64,000 nt of DNA from Symbiodinium natans (GCA_905221605.1 CAJNDS010001669.1:242001-306000); one strand, 5' to 3'. Numbered from the stretch's first letter, positions 1 through 12,685 are shown. Notes: generated by a model from the sequence alone, not told the origin. Translations and numbers: made by a program.

Positions 1-65
1 CGGGCCTTTTGCCAGACGAACTTCTCGCCCCAAGTGTCAGAAGCCACGTCCTCCTGGCATGCTTG
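1..65 (-). CDS. Candidate exon, unidentified
   Basis: The minus strand is open from 65 to the window edge and reads QACQEDVASDTWGEKFVWQK. The composition is protein-like and unlike the repeats around it. The family is not recognised. The plus strand is also open, so strand choice rests on agreement with the other islands. Confidence 0.35.
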
Positions 66-169
66 GCGTTGTTTTTGGGGTTCAGGGTTCAGGGTTTAGG
101 GTTCAGGGCTTAGGGTACGGGTTTTAGGGTTGAGGGTTTAGGGGGTTGGGGATTCAAGGGCTATCGGGT

Positions 170-228
170 GCTTTTTTCCCCTCCTGCACCTGGAGCGAGT
201 CCACGTCGCAGGGCTGATAATACTCCCC
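170..228 (-). CDS. Candidate exon, unidentified
   Basis: The minus strand reads YQPCDVDSLQVQEGKKA between telomere-type repeats. It is short, GC-rich and open. It may belong to the same gene as the island at 1-65. No family assignment. Confidence 0.3.
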
Positions 229-479
229 TTAGAACCCTACATAAAAAATATGTTTAATATCATCTTGGGTTTTATATAAACAAGAATAAACAATAATTCC
301 CAAGGGGGATATAGAAGGAGCAAGACCAGGGTTTCGGATGCTTCCCTGACCCCTTAACCCCTAAACTCTAAACCCTTTTTCAACGAGGACTCTCTGAAGT
401 GCCTCCATGGAGCAAACCCTAAACCCTAAAGCCTAAACCCTAAATAACCCTAAACCCTTTTTGAGCAACCCTAAACCCT

Positions 480-580
480 AAACCCTAAACCCTATGCTCA
501 ACCCAGCCTCAGGCTGCAACGTCGTCGTTGGGGGGCCTTGGTGCCGGCGGGCCTTTGGCAGTGACACATGTGGAATGGGG
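480..580 (-). CDS. Candidate exon, unidentified
   Basis: A GC-rich island between telomere-type arrays. The minus strand reads VSLPKARRHQGPPTTTLQPE. The plus strand is also open (NPASGCNVVVGGPWCRRAF), so the strand is uncertain. Confidence 0.25.
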
Positions 581-738
581 TTTAGGATTTAGGGTTTCTG
601 GTTTAGGGTTTAGGGTTTCGGTTTTAGGGTTTAGGGTTTGGGGTTCGTGCTAGGGTTTAGGGTTTTGGGTGTGTGTCGCGAAGGTTTGAATAGACTTGCA
701 CCCCCTTTGAGGGTGGCAAATAGGCGTCGCAAGCACTA

Positions 739-761
739 GGGGGGGGGGGGGGGGGGGGGGG
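739..761. repeat. Poly(G) tract, 23 bases
   Basis: Uninterrupted G run. Similar G or C runs are at 3588-3602, 8669-8687, 9518-9536, 40936-40959, 48776-48792, 56483-56504 and 57689-57703. Exact lengths may be affected by sequencing of homopolymers. Confidence 0.9.
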
Positions 762-1565
762 CTGTTCTATTATTCTAGGCTCCCCTGGTAGGCTGCAGTT
801 TCTACTATGAGGGTGTGACAGCTCTCCTTCTGCCACCCGCCTGCGCAACATGCACAATCCCACCCAAATTCGGAAGACGGGAAGCAGTTGGTCTACACGT
901 AAATCGAACGCATTTAATGAGAAATCGTTCCGAACAAGAAATTAAACCCTAGGGCCTGACCAACTTCTAAATTTGGAACCCACAGCCCTCCAGCCCTCCA
1001 GCCCTATAGGTTGAGGTTTTTAGGAACCCTAAACCCTAACCCTAAACGCTAAACCCTAACCCTAAACCCTACAAGCTAGAGCGCTGGAGGGCTACAGTAG
1101 AGGGCTGGATGGCTGGCACAGCAGCAACTCTCTTGGAGGAGCTATATTTGCAGGGCCTAATCCGATGAACCCCCGTGTCTTATTGAATGTTTTCATCGTA
1201 CTGTACAACAGAGCCCCTGAGCTCAGCGACGCCCGCTGAGGGTTTAGGGTTTAGGGTTTAGGCGGTTACACAGGGAATGGAAGGTTGAAATGGTCACATC
1301 CTGCAGTTCTTACGTAGAAAATTCCATCCTTCAAGGAACTTCAACATATTCTAGGATGTATAGGGCTTAGAGTGAGGCTTAGGGCGTCTAGGGTGTATGT
1401 GGTGTACAGGGTATAGGGCCAGAAGGTATGTAGCCTGCATTGGTGTGCAAGGGTGTTTATGACGGCACAGAGGGCATACAGGGTAGAAACCCAAAGACTA
1501 ATTAAGGAATATGCCTCATAGACCGTACTAAGGATCCCTATTCCGATATTCGTTAATTAAGCGGT

Positions 1566-1690
1566 TTTGGGGCTCCCTGGGTACAGCAGGGTGCTACTCC
1601 CGCCTTGCTGCGCGACGCCCCACGGCCCAGCACGCTCGCAGTGGCGCCCAACAGCGCCCCAGCAGCCAAGGCTCCAGAAGTTACCTGGGC
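1566..1690 (-). CDS. Candidate exon with a signal/transit-like hydrophobic stretch
   Basis: The minus strand reads SGALAAGALLGATASVLGRG, then ASRSKAGVAPC. This Ala/Gly/Leu-rich stretch followed by Arg/Ser/Lys resembles a thylakoid or plastid-targeting segment, which is inference from composition only. It adjoins a family-C palindrome (1490-1580). Confidence 0.35.
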
Positions 1691-2199
1691 ACACTGGTTC
1701 GAACAGACGAGTCTCGACGTGTCCGGAGGCCCTCTAACTCCATTGCCATGCCCACTTGTCCGGACCGGAATTTCTTAACTCACTTTATCCATTAGCAGGG
1801 TTCCGGAGCCTCCGACAGTACGCAATGGGCAACAGCAACGCTCTGTCGATGCAACGTCTCAAACATGATGACGACAAACTGATCAACGCTGAGGTCAGCA
1901 CTTCAAGTACAGGGGCTCGGACTTCTGATGTGACTCAGGAAGTTAAAGGGTTTTGGGTTTAGGGGTTAGGCCTCGAAACCGATACGGTGAGTTCTCAAAA
2001 TTGGGCTTTTTGTTGGGGTGCCCTGAATATTGGGGGCCGCCTTGTGGTAAGGAAGCCAAACCGGGACCGTCATTTAGAGAAGTGACCATATTCACATGCC
2101 TCTTTCTGAAGCACAGAGTTGGGTAACCCAGAACGGCCTGAAGGCAAAGCTAAGGCGGAGTCTCGGAGTCTAGGCTTAATAGGGTTTAGGGCTTAGGGT

Positions 2200-3230
2200 T
2201 TAGGGGCGATCAAGTCCAGGACACATTTCCACGCGGCTGGCGACTCACCGCCACGCCAGTGGCAGGCCGTTCCAGGCCCTTGGTCGCGACAGATCGTTGC
2301 ACCAAAGGTGCAACGAAAGCGGGTCCCGCAACTTCCATGGCGCAGTCTAAAGCGGATAGCGCTGTCGGGAGCCACTGTGCTGTTTGCAAGGAGCCGTCAA
2401 GCCGTACACAACACAACCCCCCCCCTGCCGTCATGTGGGTGTTAGCATGCCTCGACCTCTCTCTCGAAACACCAGCACAAGCAGCCGTGCTGGTGCAGCC
2501 TTTCTGAGAAGACTTTTCCAGCTGTGGCTAGCTGCTGGTGACGAGTGTGTCAGGGTCGCTGTAACTACAGCGACCTTCCCAAACCATGCCATTGCCAGGT
2601 GTGTTACCCTTCTAATGTGAGACAGGTAATGCCCGTGACCTGTCAGAGGAACACGATGGAATCGCCACATTCACAGGCTCAGTCCTCTTGCAACTGCCCC
2701 TCAGCTCGCCTGAACGCCACTGCTTGTCTGTCTCCAAATGCGGCAGGTCCTGCGGTCCGAGAACCCATGCCAAGTAGGGCGCGTCTCTGACGTCTCATGC
2801 TCTGCGCCCCAGACAGTGTGCAGGTACCTTTGAATGCAACTTCGAGCGCGGGCTGTACTGGTACTTGGCTGCGCCGCCAAACATGCCGATGCTCGCACAG
2901 GCTCGGTGACTCTTGCCGGATGTTGCTGAGGAACGGCGACCTGCTGTCGGCCAGGAAAGCCAGGGGCGAGATGTGCAGCACGAATGAGGGTGCAGTCACG
3001 TCATCCGGCGTCATCGAACATCGTCATGGGCTCAGCGAGTGCATCGGAATGTGCCGCCGAGAAGATGCTAGGGTGCAGCGACGCAGCAGAGAACCGACAC
3101 CTTAGCGGGTCATGTGTAGTTCAGAGTCGATTGCCTGGCAGCTAGCACTCCTTCAAATCCATCTCTCGGCTTCAAATGACTTCTAGCTCGTCTGCCTCCT
3201 CGAACAAATGTCAAACATGTGCGGCCAAGT
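2200..3230. other. Repeat-poor 1-kb island, no gene recognised
   Basis: This is the longest stretch before the copia element without telomere heptamers. Both strands carry several overlapping ORFs of 60-111 codons (for example minus 2679-3014 and plus 2797-3105), none with a motif I recognise and none clearly better than the others. It could hold exons of an unknown gene or an old transposon remnant. Confidence 0.3.
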
Positions 3231-3682
3231 TAATGTAGCCCCTCCCTCCGCCCTTTGCAGCCCTAAACCCCTAAACCCTAAACCCGAAACCCTAAACCCT
3301 AATCCGAGCATCTGATTAATTAATACCCCCACATTTAAAGAAATTGTTTTTGGCCGGAAGCCCGCCGGAAGACTACTTCCATTAGGGTGGATTTCGTATG
3401 GGACAAACCCCCCACATTTAAAGGAATTTTTTTGGGGGGGCTCAAAAATCTGTCGGCAGGCTTCTTGTTTTGCTTGCGGAGACGCAAAGCTACAGCACCT
3501 CAGGGATCTGCATCGTACTGTTTTTAATAGAGAATCAATACAGGGCCACGGTCCAACTGTTGCGGAACCCTGCATTCCTTATTGTGAGGGGGGGGGGGGG
3601 GGGGCCCCCCACCCACTAATCAGAAGCTCGGATTAAACCCGAAACCTGAACCCCAAACCCTTAACCCCAAACCTTAAACCCG

Positions 3683-3756
3683 AAACTCTTCACTACGCTC
3701 TGCTCTGCGCGATGCAACGAAGCTTCAGAGCCATCGCACCAGCAGCCATCGGCATC
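3683..3756 (-). CDS. Candidate exon, unidentified
   Basis: The minus strand after a CGTTAG acceptor-like site reads DADGCWCDGSEASLHRAEQS, then VVKSF. The opening D-A-D-G recalls an EF-hand loop, but the rest does not support that. Telomere-type repeats lie on both sides. Confidence 0.35.
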
Positions 3757-4160
3757 CTAACGGGGGGTTGTGGACACAGTTGCCCCTAATTGGAGGGTTT
3801 AGGGTTTAGGGTTTAGGGTTTAGGGTTTAGGGTTTAGGGTTTAGGGATTAGGTGTTTATGGGTAGTTATCAGTAGGGTTCTAGGTATGGCAAGCGCACTG
3901 AGAACTCGATTTTGGGTACTCATGACCCTACTTATAGTTCTCCATGAGCCTCCAAGTAACTTGTGTGAGTACGGCCCTTAAAAGGGGACCCCTTATATAC
4001 CGCTTATATGCCCCATACAACCCACGGGCCCATACATCAGAACCCTTCAAAGGAGATGCTGGATCATGTTAAGGGCCCATGTAACCACCCTCCTAAACCT
4101 TAAAGCCTAAACCCTGAACCCCAAACCCTAAACCTTAGAAAACCCAGAAATGCAAACACA

Positions 4161-4249
4161 CTATCCCCCCTCAACAATGCCCGGAGCGGTTTGAGGCGCC
4201 TCGCGAGTCGCGGTGACCTTTGAGCCCGCAAAGGAGATGCCTTTGCAAA
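4161..4249 (-). CDS. Candidate terminal exon, unidentified
   Basis: The minus strand reads LCKGISFAGSKVTATREAPQ and ends TAPGIVEGG followed by an in-frame TAG. It could be the 3' end of a coding region. It lies just downstream, on the minus strand, of the longer open stretch at 4336-4575. Confidence 0.4.
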
Positions 4250-4335
4250 GGGTTTAGGGTTTAGGGGGTCTATATAGGGTTTAGGGTTTAGGGTCTATAT
4301 AGGTTTAGGGCTCAGGGTTTGGGGTTTAGGGTTTA

Positions 4336-4575
4336 GAACTAACACATCCACAGGAGGATCTTCGGGACTTTGACAGTATACAACCCAAAGCGAACGAGGG
4401 GATTCCATCAAAATCACAGGCTCTCTTGTGCAAATTCTGTTGATACTCCGTTTACCAAGAGAATCTAATGTCCCTCGGTACTCGGAAATGCTCTCAACAC
4501 CGACGATGGAAGGAGTGCCGTACAACGGAGACCCCCGAAGCTTTGTGAGCTCAACGACGCAAGGCTCCGTCGATC
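4336..4575 (-). CDS. Candidate exon, about 80 codons, unidentified
   Basis: The minus strand is open for about 240 bases, free of telomere repeats. It includes VVELTKLRGSPLYGTPSIVG and REPVILMESPRSLWVVYC. Length and composition are the best among the unnamed exons in the first 10 kb. The plus strand is partly open as well. No family recognised. Confidence 0.4.
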
Positions 4576-5699
4576 CGGTTTTGGTTTTTTTTGCCACCCG
4601 TCGAGGGGATTTTGCATCTAAACCCTAAACCCTAAACCCTAAACCCAAAACCCTAAACCCACGCAAAGATGCCAAGGTGCTGAACTGATCTCCACTATTA
4701 TTGCAGGAGGAGCGCTCGCAGTCCTCCGGGAGAAACGGGATGGTTTAGGGTTTAGGGTCTAGGGTTTAGGGTTTAAGGTTTAGGGTTTAGGGTTTAGGGT
4801 CTTGCGAACCCTAGAGCCCCAGACCTCCTAAAGCCACAATGTTCATTTTCCAAACTTGGGGTATCCGTAATCTGCCCCTCCAAATCGGAAGCCCCCAAAA
4901 AGGGTACCCCAATTTTCGGAAACCCCTCCACATGGAGGGTAAAACCCTGAACCCTAAACCCTAAACCCTAAACCCTAAACCCCCGAATGGGGGTGAAGTC
5001 CGAGGCACCTGGGAACAGTCTCGGATTGCTTGGCCACCGAGTGGAGTTTAGGTTACTGGTTTGGGGTTTTATAAGGGTTCAGAACCCTAAACCCTAAACC
5101 CTGAACCCTAAACCCTAAACCCTGAACCCTAAACCCTAAACCCTAAACCCTGATCCCTAAACCCTAAACCCTAAACCCAAGAGCTTCTAAGCAAGCCCAT
5201 GGAACCTCAGAATCATGGTTAAAATCTCAATGGGTGACACTGCATTCTAGGCAGTAATAAAAAATGTTGCTGCGCAAAGAAATATGACAGTTGATCCGAG
5301 TCCACCCCGGGAAGTAGTAAGTAGCAGCCACCCCAAACATGAGAGCTGTGGCGTGGCCTGGATGGTGCCGGACACTTCCACAGACTTCGAAAAGACGCCG
5401 CCGCATTTGCAACTGGCACCTGCTCATCCAGAGTCCAGCAAGTCCCGGAAATCCTAAACCCTAAGCCCCCAAACCCTAAACCCTTAACTTGGATTGTGGC
5501 AGCGGCTTGAGAGTAGACAGTCTTGCGTTTCGACGACCTGGACCTAGACCTAGCCCAGTTCGCTCAGTTCTTCCATACAAGAACAGGGGGCGGTACCCAG
5601 AGAGCCCAAAGCCCCCTGAATTAAGGAATATACCTTAGACTATCAAGGGATCCTTAGCATGATTTAAGGTGTATGCCTTAAACATATTTTAGGGGTATT

Positions 5700-5960
5700 T
5701 AGTTCTTTGGGGAGGACGTTAGCGTTCTCTGTCTGCTCTGTCGGCCGCGCAGCTCTGTCGGACGTGAAATCTCTGTTTTCCAGCAAGAAATTTTGCCATG
5801 GTGACAAGCTAGCAGCAACTCAGCTGGCTTGGCCCGGCGCCAATCTGAACCTGCACCACGCTGCAGGTCTGAGGCTGTTTTGGTGTCGCCGGCGTCGTGG
5901 TAGTCGTCACCCTCCTGAAACGAGTGGGCGTGAGGACGGTTACCCCGAAAAGCTTGATGC
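5700..5960. other. Open island between two family-C palindromes, no gene recognised
   Basis: GC-rich sequence open on both strands (plus: SVCSVGRAALSDVKSLFSSK; minus: TTTTTPATPKQPQTCSVVQV). Family-C palindromes overlap both ends (5600-5715 and 5960-6075), so the full plus-strand ORF 5707-6051 is not credible as one gene. Confidence 0.25.
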
Positions 5961-6661
5961 CCTCCCCAAACTAGAGCCCAATACCCCTAACGTAAGAAAA
6001 ATACCTAAAATCCTTAAACCATACCAAAGATCCCTTTATAGCTTAACGTAAATGAAGTGGTTTTGGGGGATCCCTGGGTCCCAGGCAGCCTGTACTTCAG
6101 CTTGGGGCAGTCACGCCCATGCTCTTTCTGCGTAGGCTTGTGGTGAGCTCTCACCAAGTTGCCTCAGACTGCGACCCCTAAACCCTAAACCCCTTAAACC
6201 CTAAACCCTAAACCCTAAACCCTAAACCCTAAACCAGCACCCATCTTCGAGGTCCATGGGCAGTAGTAAGTAGGGTGATAAGTATGGTAGCTCTACCTAT
6301 AAGCCTATTTAGGGTACTGATAACCCTACTTGTAACTACCCTAAACCCTAGACCACCTAAATCCTAAATCCTAAACCCTAAACCCTAAACCCAACTCCAA
6401 GCCCAAATCCACATGTGCCGGCCCAGCCACAGTCGAACTTGTAGGGGCAATGCCCTCCTGTCTGATAGTTCCAAATACCTGGGGTCTAGGGTTTAGGGTG
6501 TGGGGTTTGGGGTTTAGGGTAGAGGGTTCGGGGTTTAGGGTTTAGGGTTGGGGGTTTGGGGTTTAGGGTCTCGGGTCTGGGGTTTGGGGTTGGGTGTCTG
6601 GGGTTTGGGGTTTGGTGTTTGGGGTGTGGGGTTTGGGGTGGAGAGGCACAAGGACGTGATG

Positions 6662-6783
6662 TCTTGGAGGGTCATGGGTAGTTCTAAGTAGGGTTCAAAC
6701 TACGGCAACCATACTGGTTCCCCTTTTGGGGGGTACGTATAGGTCATAAGCCTACTTCTCGCTACCCATGAACCTCCAGGTAC
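6662..6783. repeat. MITE-like palindrome, family A
   Basis: Left arm TCTTGGAGGGTCATGGGTAG and right arm CTACCCATGAACCTCCAGG form an imperfect terminal inverted repeat around a centre of about 80 bp. Other clear members are at 14475, 19491, 20206, 24181, 40232, 45571, 47873, 52147, 59877 and 61682. No transposase is encoded. Confidence 0.8.
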
Positions 6784-7921
6784 TGTTCAAGGCATGCTTG
6801 GAGGATTCACGCCACATCTTGCGCGAGCAGCCCTGCAAGAAGCTACCAACCTTAGTAGCCCAGGAACCGTATCGCAAAACCTGGGTTTAATTAGGATTTA
6901 GGGTTTGGGATGCCCTTGTGATGGTTGGTTACTTTGTAGGGTTCTAGAATCAAAAGAAGGAAAAGGGTAACTACCGCTGGGCTACCAAGAAACGGACACC
7001 AAGACAGTTCAGCTTTAGTCACAGTTACGAACTAAGGAACATACCTTGAATCATACTCAGGATCCCTATTCCTTCCCGAAAGAGCCCACTTCCCCCTTAA
7101 TCAAGGAAGATGCCCTAAACCATGCTACGGGTCCCTAGGTAGTTTCCCTACTTTGCAGTAGACCCTGGAAAAAAAAGCAGACACTGTTTTACGGATGAGT
7201 AGCTATAATAGGAACCCAGAACCAAACAAAGTATTAAGGTATAGTACTCCAAAACCCAGGGTTAAGGGGGCATTCCTAAGTGAGGGGCTTTGAGCCCTTT
7301 GGGTGGGAGCTAAGCCTGCGAATGCCCTAAACCCTAAACCCTAAACCCTAAACCCTAAACCCTGCGAATATCCAAAAGGCGGCCCCAGGAGCACTGGTCA
7401 ATCTGACGCATCTTCAGCCCCTGCGCAGACTCCTGGCGCATTGAAGGACAGAAACCCGGACCATCCTGAATTTCGGGGAAAATATCCAAGGGTTTAGGGT
7501 TTAGGGTTTAGGGTTGCATAATATTCGTAGAAGTTATACACTGGGATGTCTCCCCTTATCCGTAGTAGGGCTTAGGGTACCCCTACTAGAATCCCTGTTC
7601 AGGACTGCTGTATGAGGGGGAACATCGCAAGTCCTCACGTGGTAATTATGGGGCTTGCAGTCGCCAAGGTTGGATTTCATCTTCCGACCGAAGCCGGAAA
7701 GTCGGGTTTAGGGTTTAGGGTTTAAGGTTTAGGGTCAGGGGGTTTCGGGTTCAGGGGGTTGAGGGTTTAGGATTTAGGGTTTAGTGTATAGGGCTTGGGG
7801 GTTTAGGGTTTTTGGACCTTCAACCACATAAGGGCGAAGGTCATCGGTTTTGGTTGGATCCCGGACACGGCCGGGCTTGCAGAAGGGCTTCGGGCTTGAG
7901 GCAATCGGGCTTACTTGAAGG

Positions 7922-8058
7922 CTCATGGTACTTATTAACCAAATCATAACTGTTCTTATAACCCAATTGTAGAACCTCATGGTACTTAGTAACCAAATCA
8001 TAACTGTTCTTATAACCCAATTGTAGAACCTCATGGTACTTATTAACCAAATCATACC
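7922..8058. repeat. 54-bp tandem repeat, 2.5 copies
   Basis: The unit begins CTCATGGTACTTATTAACC and recurs exactly 54 bases apart at 7922, 7976 and 8030. The 18-codon period explains the repeated peptide ORFs on the minus strand, which are not genes. The unit resembles the interior of the family-A subtype at 19491 and 45571. Confidence 0.9.
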
Positions 8059-8223
8059 ACATTTGGGCACTTCAGGGGCTTAACCCTAAACCCTAAACCC
8101 TAAACCCTAACTCATAAGTACCATGAACCTCCGGCTTGGTGATCTTTAGGGTTTAGGGTCCAGGGTAGAGGCCGAACGAGGCCCCACCCCCATCCTCCCC
8201 AGCGTCTTAAGCACCACGTTGAG

Positions 8224-8310
8224 CGGTTTAGGGTTTAGGGTTTAGGGTTTAGGGTTTAGGGCAAATAGGGTTTAGGGTTTAGGGCCCTAAGCCCTAAACC
8301 CTTAACCCTA
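8224..8310. repeat. TTTAGGG-to-CCCTAAA inverted junction
   Basis: Several TTTAGGG units are followed, through GGGCCC, by CCCTAA and CCCTAAA units. This G-rich-then-C-rich order is what an end-to-end telomere fusion would leave, but here both arms are only a few repeats long. Confidence 0.85.
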
Positions 8311-11050
8311 AGCCCTTTGGTTGCTGTCTTGCTGCCCCTGCTAGCGCAAGGAAGTGCAGGCATGCTGGGTTGATAGTTTTTTGGCCGCTGGTTTAGGCTT
8401 TAGGGTTTAGGGTTTAGGGTTTAGGGTTTGGGGTTTAGGGTTTAAAGTTTAGGGGACCTAAACACAGGGAGTGCTTTAGGCAGCCCTATAGTAGCTCGAG
8501 GGAAGTGCTCACATGTACCACCCGAGAACGTGGTAGTGTGGCTCGATTGTCCCTTTTGTCCTTCTGTGACCAGAGCCCTTTTGCAGCCGGCTTGCAACAT
8601 CGCGGCAGGACAGCAGCCCCTAAACCCTAAACCCTAAAAGCCCGAAGCCCTAAGCCCCAAATTAAAACCACCCCCCCCCCCCCCCCCAAGTGCAAAGCCG
8701 AGGCTCGAAGCTGGGCACCCCGGCCGCATCCAGCGCCAGCTTGGCCTGTCATTCACACTGCGATGAGAGCATGCTAGATTACGAAACCCAACACCCAAAA
8801 CCCTAAACCCTAGCCTCCAAGCCCTGAGCCCGACTTGACTGCGCAAATTCCCCAAGTAGCGCCCCGTTCAGGCTACCTTTTTTTGTATTCAACCCCTGAA
8901 CCCTAAACCCTAAACCCTAAACCCTAAACCCTAAACCCTAAACCCTAAACCCTAAGCCCTAAGCCCTAAGCCCTAACCCAAAACCCCAGTAAGCCCCCAA
9001 GCAACGTTGAGCCTGGCCTTGGAGCTGCGATGGTAGTAGAGCGTGTGAAAGTATCCCTGGCCACCTGGCACTTTTCGTCCGATCCTCCCCTTGGAACCCT
9101 TGCTGGGTTTAGGGTTTAGGGTTTAGGGTTTAGGGTTTAGGGTTTTTACTTAGTTTTCCCTTGGGTTTATGAATCTGCTATACTTTTCTTGGGACCTTCA
9201 TGAAAATTGGATTGTTAACTCATTTTCCCTAGGGCTTGTTTATATTCTATACTCCCCTTAGAACCTGAACAGTATTTTTAATATTCCCTTGGGTTCATAT
9301 AAAAACAAAATGAAAAATCCCCTAAACTCAGGGCCTAGGCCGCCCCCCTACGTTGGGGGGCGGCGCTTCAGCCCTTTGACCTTGATGGCACAAGCCGACC
9401 CAGGTCGCTCGCCCGCCTCCCACAACATGGGGGTCGGTAGAGCCCACGATGGGCCCGGTACCGGACGTTCTCCTCGGGACCAGTACTGGTCCCTTATAAT
9501 AAAGTAAATACCCTAAACCCCCCCCCCCCCCCCCCCTTGACCCCTGGCCCCCCTGGCCCCCTGGCCCTGGCCCCTGCCTGGCTCCCTGCCCCTGCCCTGG
9601 CCCTCTGGCCCCCCTAACCCTGGCGCCTGTCCTCTTTACCCGCCACGCCGGCTTCGGGGCCTCTATCTTACCTTCGAGACCTTGCTGGCACCCTTGACTC
9701 TCGGATTCAACCAACATCAAAGTGTTGAAAAGTGGACTGTTGTCTGAGTTTAGCCTAAACCCTAAAAGGAATAGCACAATCGGGCCAAAGCTGCTCTTCA
9801 GCACCTCACGAAGCTTTCGAGCTTGTTCCGAAACCTAACCTTCACAGCATCTACGCCCTATCACAGCAAACCCTAAACCCTAAACCCTAAACCCTAAACC
9901 CTAAGGGGGCTGCAACGTTTTTGTTTGGGGGAGGAGCAGGTGAATTTCCAGAAACTAGGACCCGGAGTAGTTGCTTTAAGCTTTTATTCCCTTTTCGTCA
10001 GGGTGTAGGTTCCCTTGTACGCTAAAACTCTAAACCCTAAAGCCTAAACCCTAAACCCTAAACCTTAAACCCTAGACCCTAAACCATTTGTCCCAGGTTA
10101 CTCTTGGGTCTAGGGAAAGGAGCCGAGTCGCTCCAGCTTGTACGTCCCCTCGCTAAACCCTAAATCCGGTTGGTAGAATGCGTATGAGTGGCTCGACGGG
10201 ATGAGGCTTGAAAATGGGAAACTACCATGTCACTAGATCCCAAGCTGTATCGGGAGAAGACGTCGTGCTATGAGTGCAATTTAACAGCTTTATCCCTAAA
10301 CCCTAAACTTAGTTGCTGAGTTCATAAGCCCCAAAAGAGTGTACACTTTCAGTTCGATAGCAGATTTAGTATCCCAAAAAGTGTAAAGTGTCACTCACTC
10401 AGCTACTCAGTAAACCCTGAACCATTTTCATTTCGATAACACCAATCGCCACCAAGACATTCCAACAGCCATGACAGCCATCGCCCTAAACATCCAGGCG
10501 GCCCAAACAATTTAGGGCTTGATGCGAAAACGTGGGCCACCAGCAACAATTCTGCTTACACAGAAGCAAAGAAAGTTGGGAGGAATGTCAGCTCAAATCG
10601 CAAATAAGGCGTATCCGAAGCATTAACAAAAAATTTTTATTCTGGCCCAACTTGTTCTCATTTTCTGAAAGGTGCAAATATTTTGCGACCAGTTGCTTTC
10701 CCTTTCCTTCTTCTTTTCTTTTGGTTTCCCTTTCCTAATGATTTTAACCTGATCGTTGACATTTGTTTCGGGATAAACGTGGTTCTTCTTTCCCTTCATC
10801 GTTAAGTTTTGCTTGACCTTCAAAGTGATGCTTGGCTTTCGGGCTTCTTTCGGTGTGAAGCCGCAGGCGGAAGGCTTCATTTGATGATTATATGCAAGTA
10901 ATAACCCTAAACCCTAAACCCTAAACCCTAAACCCTAAACCCCTAAACCCCTAAACCCTAAACCCTGAACCCTAGTATTTCTAAAGTGTAATCCGACCAT
11001 TGGATATTTGCTTTCTCTTTCGTTTCATCGGCTTCACCCGGCTTATACAA

Positions 11051-11162
11051 CCCCTAAGGATCCATGTGCCTATGCAGTATATACTTGGGCCCTAAAGCTA
11101 CTATATAGGAACCCTCTTTCAGGTCTAAGTATGTAGTACAAAAGGTACATGGATCCTTAGGG
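11051..11162. repeat. MITE-like palindrome, family F
   Basis: Arms CCCTAAGGATCCATGTGCC and GGTACATGGATCCTTAGGG are inverted repeats about 110 bp apart. Related single arms are near 25988, 40650 and 56232. Confidence 0.75.
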
Positions 11163-11282
11163 AACATATCTCTAAAGGTGAGGATGGCTCTGTCGCTGAA
11201 GTTTGGGTGCGCTCTCGTTCTGCGGTGTTCTATGTTCTCATCCTTCAAAGACTTTTGTATGGCTTCCGTGCTTGAGGCTCCT

Positions 11283-11380
11283 TCATTAACCCTAAACCCT
11301 AAACCCTAAACCCTAAACCCTAAACCCTAAACCCTAAACCCTAAACCCTAAACCCTAAACCCTAAACCCTAGGGTTTAGG
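11283..11380. repeat. CCCTAAA array ending in an inverted junction
   Basis: About 12 CCCTAAA units run directly into TTTAGGG sequence at 11365-11378 (CCCTAGGGTTTAGGG). This is an inverted junction of the two telomere strands with no spacer. The opposite arrangement, TTTAGGG arrays followed by CCCTAA, is at 8224-8310. Confidence 0.9.
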
Positions 11381-12685
11381 GCGAGAGCCCTAGAGCCTCC
11401 AAGGCTCTGAACCCAAAACCCAAAAAAACACCCATTGGACTGCGGAAACTGAGGGCGGCGATCAGAACTAGCAAGCCCGAAACCCCTCAAAACCCCTAAA
11501 ATCAGAGCCAAATCATTTATGGAACCCTCTTGGACCCCCCCCCCCCCACCCCGAAAGCCCCTTGTTTAACCCCTTTAGGAAACAGACCCGCGGCTCCCCA
11601 GCATTCCGAGATCCGACAAGGACGCCCCTAGAAAGCCAAGCTGCACTCCGCCCCCACGAAGTAGCCTGGAGTGGAAGGGGGGTTTAGGGTTTAGGGTTTA
11701 GGGTTTAGGGTTTAGGGTTTAGGGGTTAGGGTTTAGGGTTTAGGGTTTGGGGCTTAGGGCTTAGGGCTTAAGGTTTAGGGATCGGGTTCAAGAGGGGGCT
11801 GGGGGCCCATATAAACTGCAGCATGATACTCCAAAGTCAGGCCTAGGCCCCTGGAACTCAATTGCAAATCAACCCCTTTAGGGTTGAAGGGTTTGGGGTT
11901 GAGGGCTTGGGGGTCTACAGGGATTCCCAGGTTTTAAGGATGAGGTTCTGGCTCGCCGGGTTCGCGTCGTTGAATCTCCCAGAACCCCTGGAAGGATCCA
12001 AGAACTAGATCAGTAGATCCCCTTATGTAAGGGTTCCGAAGAGTGAGTATTGTGGTGGTTCTACTTTTGGGATTCTCTTAGGGGTGTGGGCTCCTCAAAC
12101 CCAAAGCCAAAACCCAAAGAGCCCGAAACCCCTTCACTGAGGAATATACCTTAAGGGATCCTTAGTAGGACTTAAGGTCTGTTCCTTAATTGAGGGGTGC
12201 AAAGGGCTCTTTACCCCAGACCCTAATCCCTTGGTCCTTACCCCAGACCCTAATCCCTTGGTAGCCCAGTAACCATATGACTAAACCCTAAACCCTAACC
12301 CCTACACCCTAACCCCACATCCCCCTTTCTTGGTTGATTACTTTATAAGGGAACCCAGAACAAAAAAAGGGAAAGGGTACCACTGGGCTTCCAGGAGCCT
12401 TAACCCAGGAACTCCAACACGCCTTAAACTAAGGGTATATTTAGGGTTTAGGGTTTAGGGTTTAGGGTTGAGGTATTCTGTAAAATCTAACAACGTTTCT
12501 TTTAATTAAGGAGTATAAAGGGCCACTGAGCCCTAAACCCTATAACCCTAGACCCCTAAACCCCAAAGCCTAAACCCCAAACCCTGTTCCCTAAACCCTA
12601 AGCTCTAAACCCTAAACCCTAAACCCTAAACCCTAAACCCTAAACCCTAAACCCTAAACCCTAAACCCTAAACCCTACCAACCCT

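Larger units (their letters stand above)
8400..12680. other. Repeat-rich stretch without recognised genes
   Basis: Holds telomere arrays, C-homopolymers at 8669 and 9518, a family-F palindrome at 11051, a family-C element near 12121, and AT-rich unique sequence at 10300-10890 open on both strands for up to 85 codons without any motif. The minus-strand ORF at 9328-9804 runs through a G/P-rich low-complexity region and is probably spurious. Confidence 0.5.

Noticed and set aside
7774-8070. 98-codon minus-strand ORF with repeated peptide
   Set aside because: The repeat comes from the 54-bp DNA tandem (18 codons per unit), not from a protein repeat.
9328-9804. 158-codon minus-strand ORF
   Set aside because: Runs through Gly/Pro-rich low-complexity sequence around a C homopolymer and telomere repeats; no motif, and composition explains its length.
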